Notes: generated by a model not told the origin, from the sequence alone. Shown: positions 8,039 to 16,968, counted from the first letter of the stretch. The stretch is 32,751 nucleotides of DNA from Gemmatimonadaceae bacterium (GCA_025362035.1 JANYIN010000017.1:1-32751), one strand, 5' to 3'. Numbers and translations: made by a program.

Positions 8039-9278
8039 CGGAAGCATCGCGCTCTCGATCCGGGACATCGGCAAGGCGTACACCGTGTCGAGCCGCCGTG
8101 CCACCACGCTCGTCGAGTCCGTATCGGACTGGGTAGGCCGCGTGCGTAGCGGTGCGGACGTGGATCGCTTCTGGGCGCTTCGCGACGTGTCGTGCGAAGT
8201 GGGGAAAGGCGAGATTCTTGGCCTCGTCGGTCGCAATGGCGCGGGAAAATCCACGCTGCTCAAGGTCATCGCCGGAGTGACCACCCCCACCGAGGGGAGC
8301 GTGGACGTCCATGGACGCGTCGGGACGATGCTGGAGGTCGGCACCGGTTTTCATCCGGAACTCACCGGGCGCGAGAACGTGTACCTCAACGGCGCCTTCA
8401 TCGGCATGCGCCGGGCGGAGATTCGCGCCCGGTTCGACGAGATCGTCGAGTTTTCCGGCGTCGAGAAATTTCTGGACGTTCCCATCAAGCACTATTCCAG
8501 CGGTATGGCCGTCCGTCTCGCGTTCGCCGTTGCCGCGCACCTGGACGCCGACATTCTGCTCGTGGACGAAGTGCTCGCGGTGGGCGATCAGGCGTTCCAG
8601 GACAAGTGCCTGGGCAAGATCGGAGAGCTGCGGCAGAAGCAGGGCCGAACGGTGTTGTTCGTGAGCCACAACCTGGCCGCGGTCGCGAGTCTGTGCACGC
8701 GCGCGCTGCTGATGAGTGGCGGCCGCGTCATCGCCGACGCGTCGGCGTCAGAGATCACGCGACTCTACACCGCCGGCGTCGCGATGGCGACGACCATGGA
8801 GGAGGTAGACCTCACTCCGCTGCCCAGAGCCCGGCCGACCGCGGCGCAGTGCATCGCGATTCAGGTTCATGCAATCGATGCATCGGGCGTTCCGCTCGAG
8901 TCGATCGTTCCCGGCTCGACCATCCAGGTCACGGTCACCCTCCTCGCGTCCTCTCCGGTGCTGCGCGCGCTGTTGGGTGTGGAGGTGATGGACGAGCGTG
9001 GGCGCCCGGCGCTCGGCATCTCCACCGATGCCATCGATGCGTGGTTCGATCTCGATGCCGGTGTCGCGCGCCGCGTCACAGTGCGCCTCCGCGACGTGCA
9101 GGTACGGCCGGGCATTTACACCGTGGGGCTCACGCTGGCCACGGTTCTGGAGAACCTCGACGAGCTCGACGCGGTGGCTCGATTCGAGGTGTCGCCGGAG
9201 CCGATTGGTGGATATGAGCGCTGGCCGGGCTGGCCCGCCGCCGCCTATGCACCGCGTTTCGACGTCACCATTGCGTGA
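8022..9278 (+). CDS. ABC transporter ATPase with C-terminal glycan-binding domain (Wzt-like)
   Basis: This 418-aa protein would power glycan export with the permease. The nucleotide-binding domain (about residues 10-250) shows Walker A GRNGAGKST (Lys76), signature YSSGM, Walker B ILLVDEVLAVGD and the switch SHN. The N-terminal part contains the insertion before Walker A typical of polysaccharide exporters. From about residue 275 a separate beta-rich domain follows (IQVTVTLLASSPVLRALLG to the end). It matches in place and size the Wzt C-terminal domain, which recognises the non-reducing end of the finished glycan in O-antigen exporters of the O8/O9a type. A second ATG at 8028 is an equally possible start. 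Confidence 0.93.
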   Translation: MPMSSNGSIALSIRDIGKAYTVSSRRATTLVESVSDWVGRVRSGADVDRFWALRDVSCEVGKGEILGLVGRNGAGKSTLLKVIAGVTTPTEGSVDVHGRVGTMLEVGTGFHPELTGRENVYLNGAFIGMRRAEIRARFDEIVEFSGVEKFLDVPIKHYSSGMAVRLAFAVAAHLDADILLVDEVLAVGDQAFQDKCLGKIGELRQKQGRTVLFVSHNLAAVASLCTRALLMSGGRVIADASASEITRLYTAGVAMATTMEEVDLTPLPRARPTAAQCIAIQVHAIDASGVPLESIVPGSTIQVTVTLLASSPVLRALLGVEVMDERGRPALGISTDAIDAWFDLDAGVARRVTVRLRDVQVRPGIYTVGLTLATVLENLDELDAVARFEVSPEPIGGYERWPGWPAAAYAPRFDVTIA

Positions 9279-10449
9279 ACACCCCGCGGGTCTCCGCGTG
9301 CACTTCGTGGTGCATCACCAGCGCGACCGCGCGGCCGGCGCCAGCGGTGCTACACTCGCCCTTGGCGATGCCCTCGAAGCGCTCGGTTGCTCGCCGTCAT
9401 ACTATTTCCTTGACGACGCGTTCGGTACTGAGCCCCTGTCGGAAGTGCAGCGCATGCTGCGCTTTCCGTGGCGCGTGGCGCGGCACCTCGCTGCGGCCGC
9501 GTCACGCGTGGACGTCGTGGATGCGACGTCCGGCGACGCCTGGCTGTGGTGCTGGCAGCGCCGGCCGGGCGGCGGCAACACCACCCTCGTCACTCGCGCG
9601 CACGGCCTGGAGCACGTGACGGCGCACGACCTACGTCGCCGAGCGCGCGCGGGCCACGTGCACCTGTCGTGGAAGTACCCCATCTATCACGGTGGCTACC
9701 GTCTCTGGGAAGTACGGCGCAGCATGATCGGAGCCGATGGCCAGATCTTTCTCAATGCGTCGGATCGCGACTACGCCGTGTCCGAGTTCGGTACGACCGC
9801 CTGGTCTTCGGTTGTGCTACCGAATGGCGTGCCGGACCGTCTGCTCGACCTTCCGCTGGTGACGTCCCGCACGGATGCGTCGTCGCCAATCGCGCTTGCC
9901 TTCGTGGGGTCCTGGATCCCGCGCAAAGGCACCCGCGCCGTGGTGGAAATGGCCGGTGCACTCCATGAACGCGGGCTCTCATTCACGCTGCGATTGCTCG
10001 GGACCGGAATGGATGCCTTGACGGTGAAGGAGGAGTTCATACCCGACGTGCGGGCGCACATCGAGGTGGTGCCCCGTTTCTCCCCTGAGGAGTTGGCGGG
10101 ATTGTTAAGCGGCGCGGAGGTGATGGTGCATCCCAGCTGGACGGAGGGCTTCAGCCTGGCACTCGTCGAGGGCATGGCGTGTGGGCTCGCGCCGGTTTCC
10201 ACGCGTTCGGGCGGCGCCGCGGACGTGGTGCGCGATGGAGAATCCGGCATCATGCTGACGGACGACCGGGGCGCGTCACTTGCCGATGCGGTCATTCGCC
10301 TGTCTGCAGATCGCGCGCTGCTCGGGCGGCTGCGCGGCGCCGCACAGGCGGACGCGCGTCGCCTGCGATGGGCGTCGATCGCGGAGCGGACGCTCGCGTT
10401 CTACCGCTCCACCATTGCCCGCCGTGCGCGCGCAACGCGGCGCACATGA
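9247..10449 (+). CDS. GT-B glycosyltransferase, family 4 type
   Basis: This 400-aa cytosolic or membrane-associated retaining glycosyltransferase has an N-terminal acceptor half (VHFVVHHQRDRAAGASG onward) and a C-terminal nucleotide-sugar half. The latter begins near residue 205 with LPNGVPDR and ALAFVGSWIPRKGTRAVVEM. It has the EX7E motif in WTEGFSLALVEGMACG. Donor and acceptor cannot be predicted. The ATG at 9247 overlaps the Wzt gene by 32 bases; a TTG at 9271 (8-base overlap) and a GTG at 9298, just before the first strand, are alternatives and would give a more usual short N-terminus. Confidence 0.9.
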   Translation: MHRVSTSPLREHPAGLRVHFVVHHQRDRAAGASGATLALGDALEALGCSPSYYFLDDAFGTEPLSEVQRMLRFPWRVARHLAAAASRVDVVDATSGDAWLWCWQRRPGGGNTTLVTRAHGLEHVTAHDLRRRARAGHVHLSWKYPIYHGGYRLWEVRRSMIGADGQIFLNASDRDYAVSEFGTTAWSSVVLPNGVPDRLLDLPLVTSRTDASSPIALAFVGSWIPRKGTRAVVEMAGALHERGLSFTLRLLGTGMDALTVKEEFIPDVRAHIEVVPRFSPEELAGLLSGAEVMVHPSWTEGFSLALVEGMACGLAPVSTRSGGAADVVRDGESGIMLTDDRGASLADAVIRLSADRALLGRLRGAAQADARRLRWASIAERTLAFYRSTIARRARATRRT

Positions 10450-11642
10450 CCGAACCGCTGCGAATTGCCATCGTCAGAAACGCCGCGGACGTCAGGAGCG
10501 GTGGCGCCACGATCGAGGAAGATCTGTGGTTGGCGGCGCTGCGGGCCAACACGCCGCACCACCTGGTCATGTACCCGACCACCGCGCAGACCCTCGAGTT
10601 CGTGCGGGACAGCGGCGCGGAGCATCGAACCACACTTGTCCGCGCCGTCCGCGAGCCGAGCCTGTCCACCCGCATGGTCCGACGCGCCACGCGCGCGGTG
10701 AAGCGAGCCGCGCCACCGCGTCCATTCGCGGATTTGGGCGACGCGCTGATTGGGGCGGGTGCAGAGTGCGCATGGATGCTCGGCGCAACGATCGTTCCGC
10801 TCGACATCCCCTACGTGGCCACGGTGTGGGATCTCCAGCACCGCGTGCAGCCTTGGTTTCCGGAGGTGAGTGCGAACGGAGAGTGGCGCGAACGCGAACG
10901 ACTCTTCACCGAGTACATCGGCCGCGCGGCCGCGGTGGTGGTCGGTACGCATGCGGGCGCGGAGGAGATTCGTTCGGCGTATGGAGAACCCGCGGGCGGG
11001 CTGCACGTGCTGCCACTGCCGACGCCGACATTTGCGCTCGCGGCCGCGCGCACGCCGAAACCGGAGCGGCCGCAGACCCTGCCCCAGCGGTACCTCTTCT
11101 ATCCCGCGCAGTTCTGGTCCCACAAGAACCACGTGACGGCACTGCGCGCGCTGGCGTTGCTGGTGTCCGACGGAGACGCTCCAGACCTCGTGCTGACCGG
11201 CGCAGATCGCGGCGTGCTCGACCACGTCATGCGCACTGCGGTTTCCCTGGGCGTCGAGCAGCGGGTCCGCTCGCTCGGGTATGTGGGCCGACCGGAGCTG
11301 ATCGCGCTGTATGCACATGCCGAGGCGTTGATCTTTCCGTCGCTGTTCGGCCCCGATAACCTGCCGCCGCTGGAAGCGATGGCACTTGGCTGTCCGGTCA
11401 TTGCCGCCCGCGTGAATGGATCCGACGAACAGCTCGGCGATGCGGCAGTGTTGACCGATCCCCTGGATGCCGCGCAATTCGCGGATGCGGTGCGTGCGTT
11501 GCGCCGCGATCCCGTCGGCCGCGCGGCGCTCATCGATCGCGGCGCAAGACGTGCCGCGTCGTGGACCGCGCCCGATTATGTGTCGGCGGTGTTCGACCTC
11601 ATCCAGCGTCGCGTGGGGCCCGTGCGCGCACTGTGGCCGTGA
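10446..11642 (+). CDS. GT-B glycosyltransferase, family 4 type
   Basis: This 398-aa glycosyltransferase has a C-terminal GT4 domain with FYPAQFWSHKNHVTAL, VRSLGYVGRPELIALY and FGPDNLPPLEAMALGCPVI. The usual first Glu of EX7E is replaced in FGPDNLPPLE. This variant is known in a subgroup of O-antigen and mannan-type transferases, so it is probably active. The N-terminal half contains PYVATVWDLQHRVQPWF, a common acceptor-side motif of this subgroup. The ATG at 10446 overlaps the previous stop as ATGA and the stop overlaps the next gene as GTGA, so translation is probably coupled along the chain. Confidence 0.9.
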   Translation: MTEPLRIAIVRNAADVRSGGATIEEDLWLAALRANTPHHLVMYPTTAQTLEFVRDSGAEHRTTLVRAVREPSLSTRMVRRATRAVKRAAPPRPFADLGDALIGAGAECAWMLGATIVPLDIPYVATVWDLQHRVQPWFPEVSANGEWRERERLFTEYIGRAAAVVVGTHAGAEEIRSAYGEPAGGLHVLPLPTPTFALAAARTPKPERPQTLPQRYLFYPAQFWSHKNHVTALRALALLVSDGDAPDLVLTGADRGVLDHVMRTAVSLGVEQRVRSLGYVGRPELIALYAHAEALIFPSLFGPDNLPPLEAMALGCPVIAARVNGSDEQLGDAAVLTDPLDAAQFADAVRALRRDPVGRAALIDRGARRAASWTAPDYVSAVFDLIQRRVGPVRALWP

Positions 11643-12574
11643 GTCAGGCGCGCCCACGCACTGGCGGCAGCGCAAAGATTCCGGCGCCGCGCTTCACCAT
11701 CGTGACGTCTTCGTTCAATCACGGCCATTTCATCGAAGCCACGCTGCAATCGGTGCGCGATCAGGCGCGCGAGGATGTGGAACACATCGTGATCGATGGC
11801 GGGAGCACAGACGACACGGTGGACATCCTTCGTGAGTTCGATTCGTCGCTGGCGTACTGGGTGAGTGCGCCCGATTCGGGACAGCCCGGCGCCTGGAACG
11901 AGGGTGTCCGCCGCTCACGCGGCGACATTCTGGGTTTCCTCAACAGCGATGACCTGTACGTGCCGGGCGGTCTGGACGAGATGGCGCGGCTGGCAGACGG
12001 GGCACCGGACGCGGGTTGGCTCATCGGCGGGACGGGGTATTTCGGCGACGGGCCCGCGCTCGTCTACCCCGGCGTGGTGCCGGTGCGCGCGACCGACATC
12101 CTGTATTTCAACGCGTATGCGCCGCAGCCGGGCCACTTCTGGCGACGGTCGTTCGTGAACCGCGTCGGCGCGTTCGATGAAGCACTCCATTACACCTTCG
12201 ACTTCGACTACTTGATACGATGCGTGCTGGCCGGGCACGTCGCCGCGGCGACGCCGCACGTCGTGGCCAAGTTCCGCTTTCACGCCGCCAGCAAGTCCGT
12301 TGCCGGGCGAGCGCTTCAACTCGCCGAAAGCGCGGTAGTCGAAGCGAAGTACTGGCCGGAAGTGGAACGGCGAGAGGGGCGTGGAGCGCGTCTCGCACGG
12401 GCGCGATGGCATGGGTATCTCGACCTGCATGACGCGCGTGAGCGGCTGGAGGCGGGCGACCGTTACGGAGCGTGGCGGATCGTGCGGGAAACGGCCAGGC
12501 GCTATCCGATCATGGTGGCGACGCGAGCGTTCGCCGGTACGGTTCAGCGGCTCCTTGGACTCCGCCGTTCCTGA
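11639..12574 (+). CDS. GT-A glycosyltransferase, family 2
   Basis: This 311-aa inverting glycosyltransferase has the GT2 nucleotide-binding start FTIVTSSFNHGHFIEATLQS, the motif IDGGSTDDT, and the metal-binding region GFLNSDDLYVPGG. A later acidic acceptor region follows (GAFDEALHYTFDFDYLIR). The C-terminal 90 residues are basic and helical. The start is GTG at 11639, which overlaps the upstream stop as GTGA and places the first strand near residue 20; no ATG fits. After its stop comes the only gap of more than 20 bases inside the operon. Confidence 0.9.
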   Translation: MSQARPRTGGSAKIPAPRFTIVTSSFNHGHFIEATLQSVRDQAREDVEHIVIDGGSTDDTVDILREFDSSLAYWVSAPDSGQPGAWNEGVRRSRGDILGFLNSDDLYVPGGLDEMARLADGAPDAGWLIGGTGYFGDGPALVYPGVVPVRATDILYFNAYAPQPGHFWRRSFVNRVGAFDEALHYTFDFDYLIRCVLAGHVAAATPHVVAKFRFHAASKSVAGRALQLAESAVVEAKYWPEVERREGRGARLARARWHGYLDLHDARERLEAGDRYGAWRIVRETARRYPIMVATRAFAGTVQRLLGLRRS

Positions 12575-12621
12575 CCCTGCGGTGTGGAGGCATACGACCC
12601 GCGTTATGTGTGTCGCCATGC

Positions 12622-12649
12622 ATCGTCCTTAGAGACGATCGTTGTCGTC
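12622..12649 (+). promoter_or_regulatory. Two mutually exclusive hairpins around a TTG start codon
   Basis: ATCGTC (12622-12627) pairs perfectly with GACGAT (12634-12639) around the 6-base loop CTTAGA. The same central segment GACGA (12634-12638) can instead pair with TCGTC (12645-12649), putting the TTG start codon (12642-12644) into the loop. Only one pairing can form at a time. This lies in the 67-base gap between two glycosyltransferase genes, the only such gap inside the operon. It could act as a translational or transcriptional control element, though stems of five and six pairs are short. Confidence 0.35.
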
Positions 12650-13808
12650 CCGTTGTCCTCTTCCGGTTTTCCCTTCGCCCCTGCCCGACCGGCCGATTCG
12701 CGTCTTCTTCCCGTGTACGGGACTCGGCTCTCAGCAGAGGGGATTCGAGACGTTCACACTGGAATGCGCGTTCGCGCTCCGAAGCGATACACGCGTGGAC
12801 GTGACCGTGTTTTCTGGAGGCGAAGTCCGTGAGATGCCGACGCGGGTGCTCTGGAACCTGCGTCGGGACTCGCGCGCGGCGGCGTGGCTCGCCATGCTCC
12901 ATCGGCGCGGCGCATACTTCTCGGAGCAGCTCACTTTTTTTCTCGCGTTCCTTCCTCGCCTGGTATGGGGGCGGCCGGACGTTCTGTATTTCGCCGACCT
13001 CAACCTCGGGAACATGTGCTGGCACTGGCGGCGGATAAGCGGTCAGAGATTTGCCATGGTGTTCTACAACGGCGGGCTGACCTCGCGGCCCTTCACGCGC
13101 ACCGACGTCGTCCAGCAACTCACGCCGGTGGGGCTGGACGAGGCGACGGCACGCGGAGAGGATCCCGCTCGACAGATCCTGCTGCCGCACGGCGTCAGCG
13201 TGCCCGCATCACTTCCTCCGCGCGCGACGCGCGATGAGCGTGCCGCCCTCGGTCTCCCCACGGACCGTCAGGTCGTGCTCTCGGTGGGCATGCTCGATAC
13301 CGAGATCAAGCGGATGGATTATCTCATTCGCCAGGTCTCTGCGCTGCCGGCACGACGCCCTTTCCTCTGCCTGCTCGGCGCCGAGCATTCGGACACGCCG
13401 GCCGTGCGCGCGATGGCCGCGCAGCTGTTGGGCGATGAAAACGTGCTGATCCGCACCGTGCCCCGCGATGCGGTGAGCGACTACTATCGCGCCGCAGACG
13501 TATTCGTGCTTGCGTCGCTGCGTGAAGGGTTCGGCTTGGCCTACGTCGAAGCGTTGGCTCGCGGGGTGCCCATTGTCGCACATGACTTCCCCGTGTCTCG
13601 CTACCTGCTGGACGGGTACGCGTCGCTGGTGGATCTCACGTCCACTGGCGCGGGAGCGGCCGCGATCGCAGCCGCCCTTGCCGCTCCTGCAAGCGAGGAG
13701 GCGCGGCGCGCGCGGCACGAGTCGGCGCGTCGTCGGTTCGGCTGGGACGCGCTGCGCGGCCGGTATGTCGACATGCTGCTGCACGCGGCGGAGCAGACGG
13801 ACGTATGA
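12642..13808 (+). CDS. GT-B glycosyltransferase, family 4 type, TTG start
   Basis: This 388-aa glycosyltransferase has the N-terminal motif RVFFPCTGLGSQQRGFET, where a glycine-rich loop normally sits. The C-terminal donor domain contains VVLSVGMLDTEIKRMDYLI, DYYRAADVFVLAS and the EX7E motif REGFGLAYVEALARGVPIV. Substrates are unknown. The frame opens at an in-frame TAG (12630-12632), and no ATG or GTG lies between that stop and the first conserved strand. The start is therefore most likely TTG at 12642, with CTG at 12681 a weak alternative. No good ribosome binding site precedes it, and the start is inside the alternative hairpins described above. A run of seven T lies at 12935-12941. Confidence 0.85.
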   Translation: MSSRCPLPVFPSPLPDRPIRVFFPCTGLGSQQRGFETFTLECAFALRSDTRVDVTVFSGGEVREMPTRVLWNLRRDSRAAAWLAMLHRRGAYFSEQLTFFLAFLPRLVWGRPDVLYFADLNLGNMCWHWRRISGQRFAMVFYNGGLTSRPFTRTDVVQQLTPVGLDEATARGEDPARQILLPHGVSVPASLPPRATRDERAALGLPTDRQVVLSVGMLDTEIKRMDYLIRQVSALPARRPFLCLLGAEHSDTPAVRAMAAQLLGDENVLIRTVPRDAVSDYYRAADVFVLASLREGFGLAYVEALARGVPIVAHDFPVSRYLLDGYASLVDLTSTGAGAAAIAAALAAPASEEARRARHESARRRFGWDALRGRYVDMLLHAAEQTDV

Positions 13809-14659
13809 CCGCGGTGCGCTACAGCGTGATTGTCCCGACGCGCGATCGCAACGACCACCTCTCGACGTGCCTCGCGCGCCTGGCGCCGGGCATGCAGGAC
13901 ATGCCCGCGGACCGGTACGAAGTGATCGTCACGGACGACAGCGCGGGGGATGCAGCGCGCGCGCTAGTCACTGAGCATTTTCCGTGGGCGCGCTGGACCG
14001 CGGGGCCGCGTCGCGGGCCTGCCGCAAATCGCAATTCCGCCGCCGCCTCGAGTACGGCAGAATTCCTCGTCTTCCTCGACGACGACTGCATTCCGGAGGG
14101 AAGTCTGCTGGCGAGCTACGAGCGGGCGGAGCGCACGGACGTCCACGTGTACGAAGGACGGATCACCTGCAAGGAAGGCTTCTCATCGCCGCGCCAGACG
14201 GCGCCCCTGAACCTGGACGGGGGCGCACTCTGGTCGTGCAACTTCGCCATCAGACGGTCCGCATATACCGCCGTGCGCGGCTTCGACGAGCGCTTTCCCC
14301 TGGCGCACATGGAAGACGTGGACCTGCGCGAGCGCCTCCGCGCCGCCGGCTTCGTCATCCAGTTCGTGGCGGCCGCCGGCGTCGATCATCCGCCGCGCCG
14401 ACTCCCGTGGGGCACGAAGCTGGCGCGTCTGCATCAAGCTGGCGTGTTGTACATGGTGTTGCATCCGCCAGTGCGAGGTCTGCCCTGGTATCTGCAGAAC
14501 ACATTGCGCGCGCGTTTATCGCGCATACGACAGCTCCCCAAGTCGCTCGACTCGCTCATCGACCTCGCGTCGCTACCGCTCGAGTTGAGCGCCACCGTGT
14601 GGCACTGGCGTCGCTGGATGTCCTGGGCGAGATCGCTGGCGCCGCGTGACCGCACGTGA
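13805..14659 (+). CDS. GT-A glycosyltransferase, family 2
   Basis: This 284-aa inverting glycosyltransferase has the GT2 core YSVIVPTRDRNDHLSTCL, VIVTDDSAG, a GPAANRN segment and the metal-binding FLDDDCIPEG. The acceptor/base region is FDERFPLAHMEDVDLRERLR, with the ED pair. About 80 residues of basic helix follow, which probably bring it to the membrane. It overlaps the upstream gene as ATGA and the downstream one as GTGA. This rhamnosyltransferase-like layout is common to many GT2 enzymes, so the sugar is not predicted. Confidence 0.9.
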   Translation: MTAVRYSVIVPTRDRNDHLSTCLARLAPGMQDMPADRYEVIVTDDSAGDAARALVTEHFPWARWTAGPRRGPAANRNSAAASSTAEFLVFLDDDCIPEGSLLASYERAERTDVHVYEGRITCKEGFSSPRQTAPLNLDGGALWSCNFAIRRSAYTAVRGFDERFPLAHMEDVDLRERLRAAGFVIQFVAAAGVDHPPRRLPWGTKLARLHQAGVLYMVLHPPVRGLPWYLQNTLRARLSRIRQLPKSLDSLIDLASLPLELSATVWHWRRWMSWARSLAPRDRT

Positions 14660-16965
14660 GTGGAGCTAGTCCGCTGCCCGAGCTCGCGCCGGCGTGCGGC
14701 GAACAGCGCTGGTGCATCATCACGTGCGAGTATCCTCCACGCGTGGGTGGTGTGAGCGATCACACGTTTCTGCTCGCCGGGGCGCTGGCCCGAGCCGGAG
14801 ACATTGTCGACATCTGGGCGCCGCCCGGCGCGAAGGGGCCGCCAGCCACGCCCGGTGTTTCGGTGCACGTCCTGCCATCGCTGTTTCACCCGCGCGCGTT
14901 GCTCGTGCTCCGCCGAATGCTCCGCGCGCTCGCGTCGGATACCCGCGTGCTGGTGCAGTACGTGCCGACCGGCTACGGCTGGCGCATGATGAATCTGCCG
15001 TTCGCGCTGCTCCTCTTCTCGCAGCGCTGGCGAGGACTGGACATCTATTTTCACGAGGTCGGTTTCCTGATTTCGGAGCAGACGCGCTGGCGACGCAAGT
15101 TTGCCGGTGCAGTGCACGTGGCGATGAACTGGCTTGCCATACGCGCTGCGGCACGCGTTTTCGTAGCCATTCCGGAATGGGAACTGCGGCTGCGCCGGCT
15201 CGCGAGTGCCTCGCGGTTGGCGCGCACGTCGGTGACGTGGTTGCCCGTTCCATCAAATGTGCCGGACCTCGTCGATGCCGCTCGCACCGCGGAAATCCGC
15301 CGCCGGATGCTCGCGGCAGGCGCCCGCGTGGTGGTGGGGCACTTCGGGACATTTGGACGCTATCACGCGAGCATTCTGGTGCCGGCGTTGACGCGCATTC
15401 TGGACAACGCGGCCGATCGCGTCGCACTGCTGGTGGGCCGCAACAGCGGGGCGATGCGACGGGCGATCGTCAGGGACCGTCCCGATCTTGAGACCCGCAT
15501 CATCGCGACGGGAGGACTGGAGCCGGCAGAAGTGAGCGCGCATCTCTCCGCCTGCGACGTCCTGGTGCAGCCGTACGAGGATGGCGCGAGTGCGCGGCGA
15601 GGCTCCCTCATGGCCGGCTTGGCGCTCGGACTCCCGGTGGTGACGAACCGGGGCTCCGTGACGGGCGACGTGTGGACGAGGCGACCAGCGGTCTATCTCA
15701 CAGACTCCGCCGATCCAGAGGCGCTGGCGAACGGCGTGAGCGACCTGCTCGCGAAACCCGGCCTTCGCGCGGAGCTTGCGGCCAGCGCGAAGGCGCTGCA
15801 CCGAAACGTGTTCGCGCTTGATCTGGGAGTCGCACGGCTGCGACATGCCGTGGCTCGAGTGCCCGCGGCCGAAATCGCGCGGACCCTCATGGCACCTCGC
15901 GTGCTGATGTTCCACACGACGCTGCCCGTGGCCGGGCGAAAACCCGGCGGTGTAGAGGTCGCGGTGCACCGGCTCGCAAACACCCTCGTGGGATTGGGCG
16001 TGCCCGTGACCGTTGGCAGCCTGACCGACGCGCCCAGCGACGCGCGATATGTGCATCGCCGGCTTTTTCCGAACACTCCCTGGTTACGGGAGTCCCGCTT
16101 GGGCCGACTCGTTGCGCTGCCTTTGCTGCTCAATACCATTTCGATCGGCGATGCCGAGGTAGTGCACTATCACGGCGATGACTGGTTTGTGCTGTGGCGA
16201 CCGCGCGCGACGGTGCGGACGCTGCACGGCTCGGCGCTTCGCGAGGCACAGCAAGCGACGCGGTGGCGGCGGCGACTCGGGCAGTACGCCGTGTATCCTC
16301 TGGAGCGGCTGGCAGGCCGTCTGGCCACGATCACCGTGGCTGTCGGCAGGGATGCCGCCATGCTGCATGGCATCGATCGGGTCGTCGGCAATGGCGTGGA
16401 CCCAGAACTCTTCACGCCCGGACCCAAGTGCCGCACGCCAACCATCCTGTACGTCGGGACCTGGGAAGGACGGAAGCGTGGAGGGTGGATGTATGAGGTC
16501 TTCACGCAGTACGTCGTGCCGCGCCATTCAAGCGTGGAGCTGCGCTTCATTGCCGACGAGCCACCGCCACCGCACCCGCGCGTCCACTTCGAGCGCTTCC
16601 CTGACGACGCGACGCTCGCGGCAGCGTACCGCGAGAGCTGGGTGTTCGCCCTGCCCAGCACGTACGAAGGATTTGGCATTCCTTATCTCGAGGCAATGTC
16701 GAGTGGCACCGCGGTGCTAGCCACGCCGAACACCGGTGCGGTCAAGCTGCTGGGCGAGGGACGCTTTGGTGTCCTCGCGGAGGACGCGGATTTCGGCGAG
16801 GCGCTGCTGCGGCTGCTGGGCGACCACGACGAGCGCGCGACGGTCGCTGCGGCCGGTCTCGCCCGCTCGCGGGCGTACACATGGCCCGACGTCGGGCGTG
16901 ATTACATCGCGCTCTATGGCGAGGCGATTCGTGTTCGGCACGGCGTGGCCGTGGGAGAACGCTGA
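14656..16965 (+). CDS. Tandem double GT-B glycosyltransferase (two fused family 4 domains)
   Basis: This 769-aa protein contains two full GT4-type enzymes in one chain. Module 1 (about residues 15-405) starts WCIITCEYPPRVGGVSDHT and ends with a donor domain holding QPYEDGASARRGSLMAGLAL. Module 2 (from about 412) starts RVLMFHTTLPVAGRKPGGVE, with NGVDPELFTPG, ILYVGTWEGRKRGG and the EX7E motif YEGFGIPYLEAMSSG. The junction has no stop or frameshift; an internal ATG at 15889 (Met412) begins module 2 and could give a separate product. The start is GTG 14656, overlapping the previous stop. Each module is of normal single-enzyme length, so this looks like a real gene fusion that may add two consecutive sugars. 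Module 1 lacks the standard EX7E and has the DGASARRGS variant seen in some transferases of similar type. Confidence 0.9.
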   Translation: MSGASPLPELAPACGEQRWCIITCEYPPRVGGVSDHTFLLAGALARAGDIVDIWAPPGAKGPPATPGVSVHVLPSLFHPRALLVLRRMLRALASDTRVLVQYVPTGYGWRMMNLPFALLLFSQRWRGLDIYFHEVGFLISEQTRWRRKFAGAVHVAMNWLAIRAAARVFVAIPEWELRLRRLASASRLARTSVTWLPVPSNVPDLVDAARTAEIRRRMLAAGARVVVGHFGTFGRYHASILVPALTRILDNAADRVALLVGRNSGAMRRAIVRDRPDLETRIIATGGLEPAEVSAHLSACDVLVQPYEDGASARRGSLMAGLALGLPVVTNRGSVTGDVWTRRPAVYLTDSADPEALANGVSDLLAKPGLRAELAASAKALHRNVFALDLGVARLRHAVARVPAAEIARTLMAPRVLMFHTTLPVAGRKPGGVEVAVHRLANTLVGLGVPVTVGSLTDAPSDARYVHRRLFPNTPWLRESRLGRLVALPLLLNTISIGDAEVVHYHGDDWFVLWRPRATVRTLHGSALREAQQATRWRRRLGQYAVYPLERLAGRLATITVAVGRDAAMLHGIDRVVGNGVDPELFTPGPKCRTPTILYVGTWEGRKRGGWMYEVFTQYVVPRHSSVELRFIADEPPPPHPRVHFERFPDDATLAAAYRESWVFALPSTYEGFGIPYLEAMSSGTAVLATPNTGAVKLLGEGRFGVLAEDADFGEALLRLLGDHDERATVAAAGLARSRAYTWPDVGRDYIALYGEAIRVRHGVAVGER

Positions 16966-16968
16966 CGC

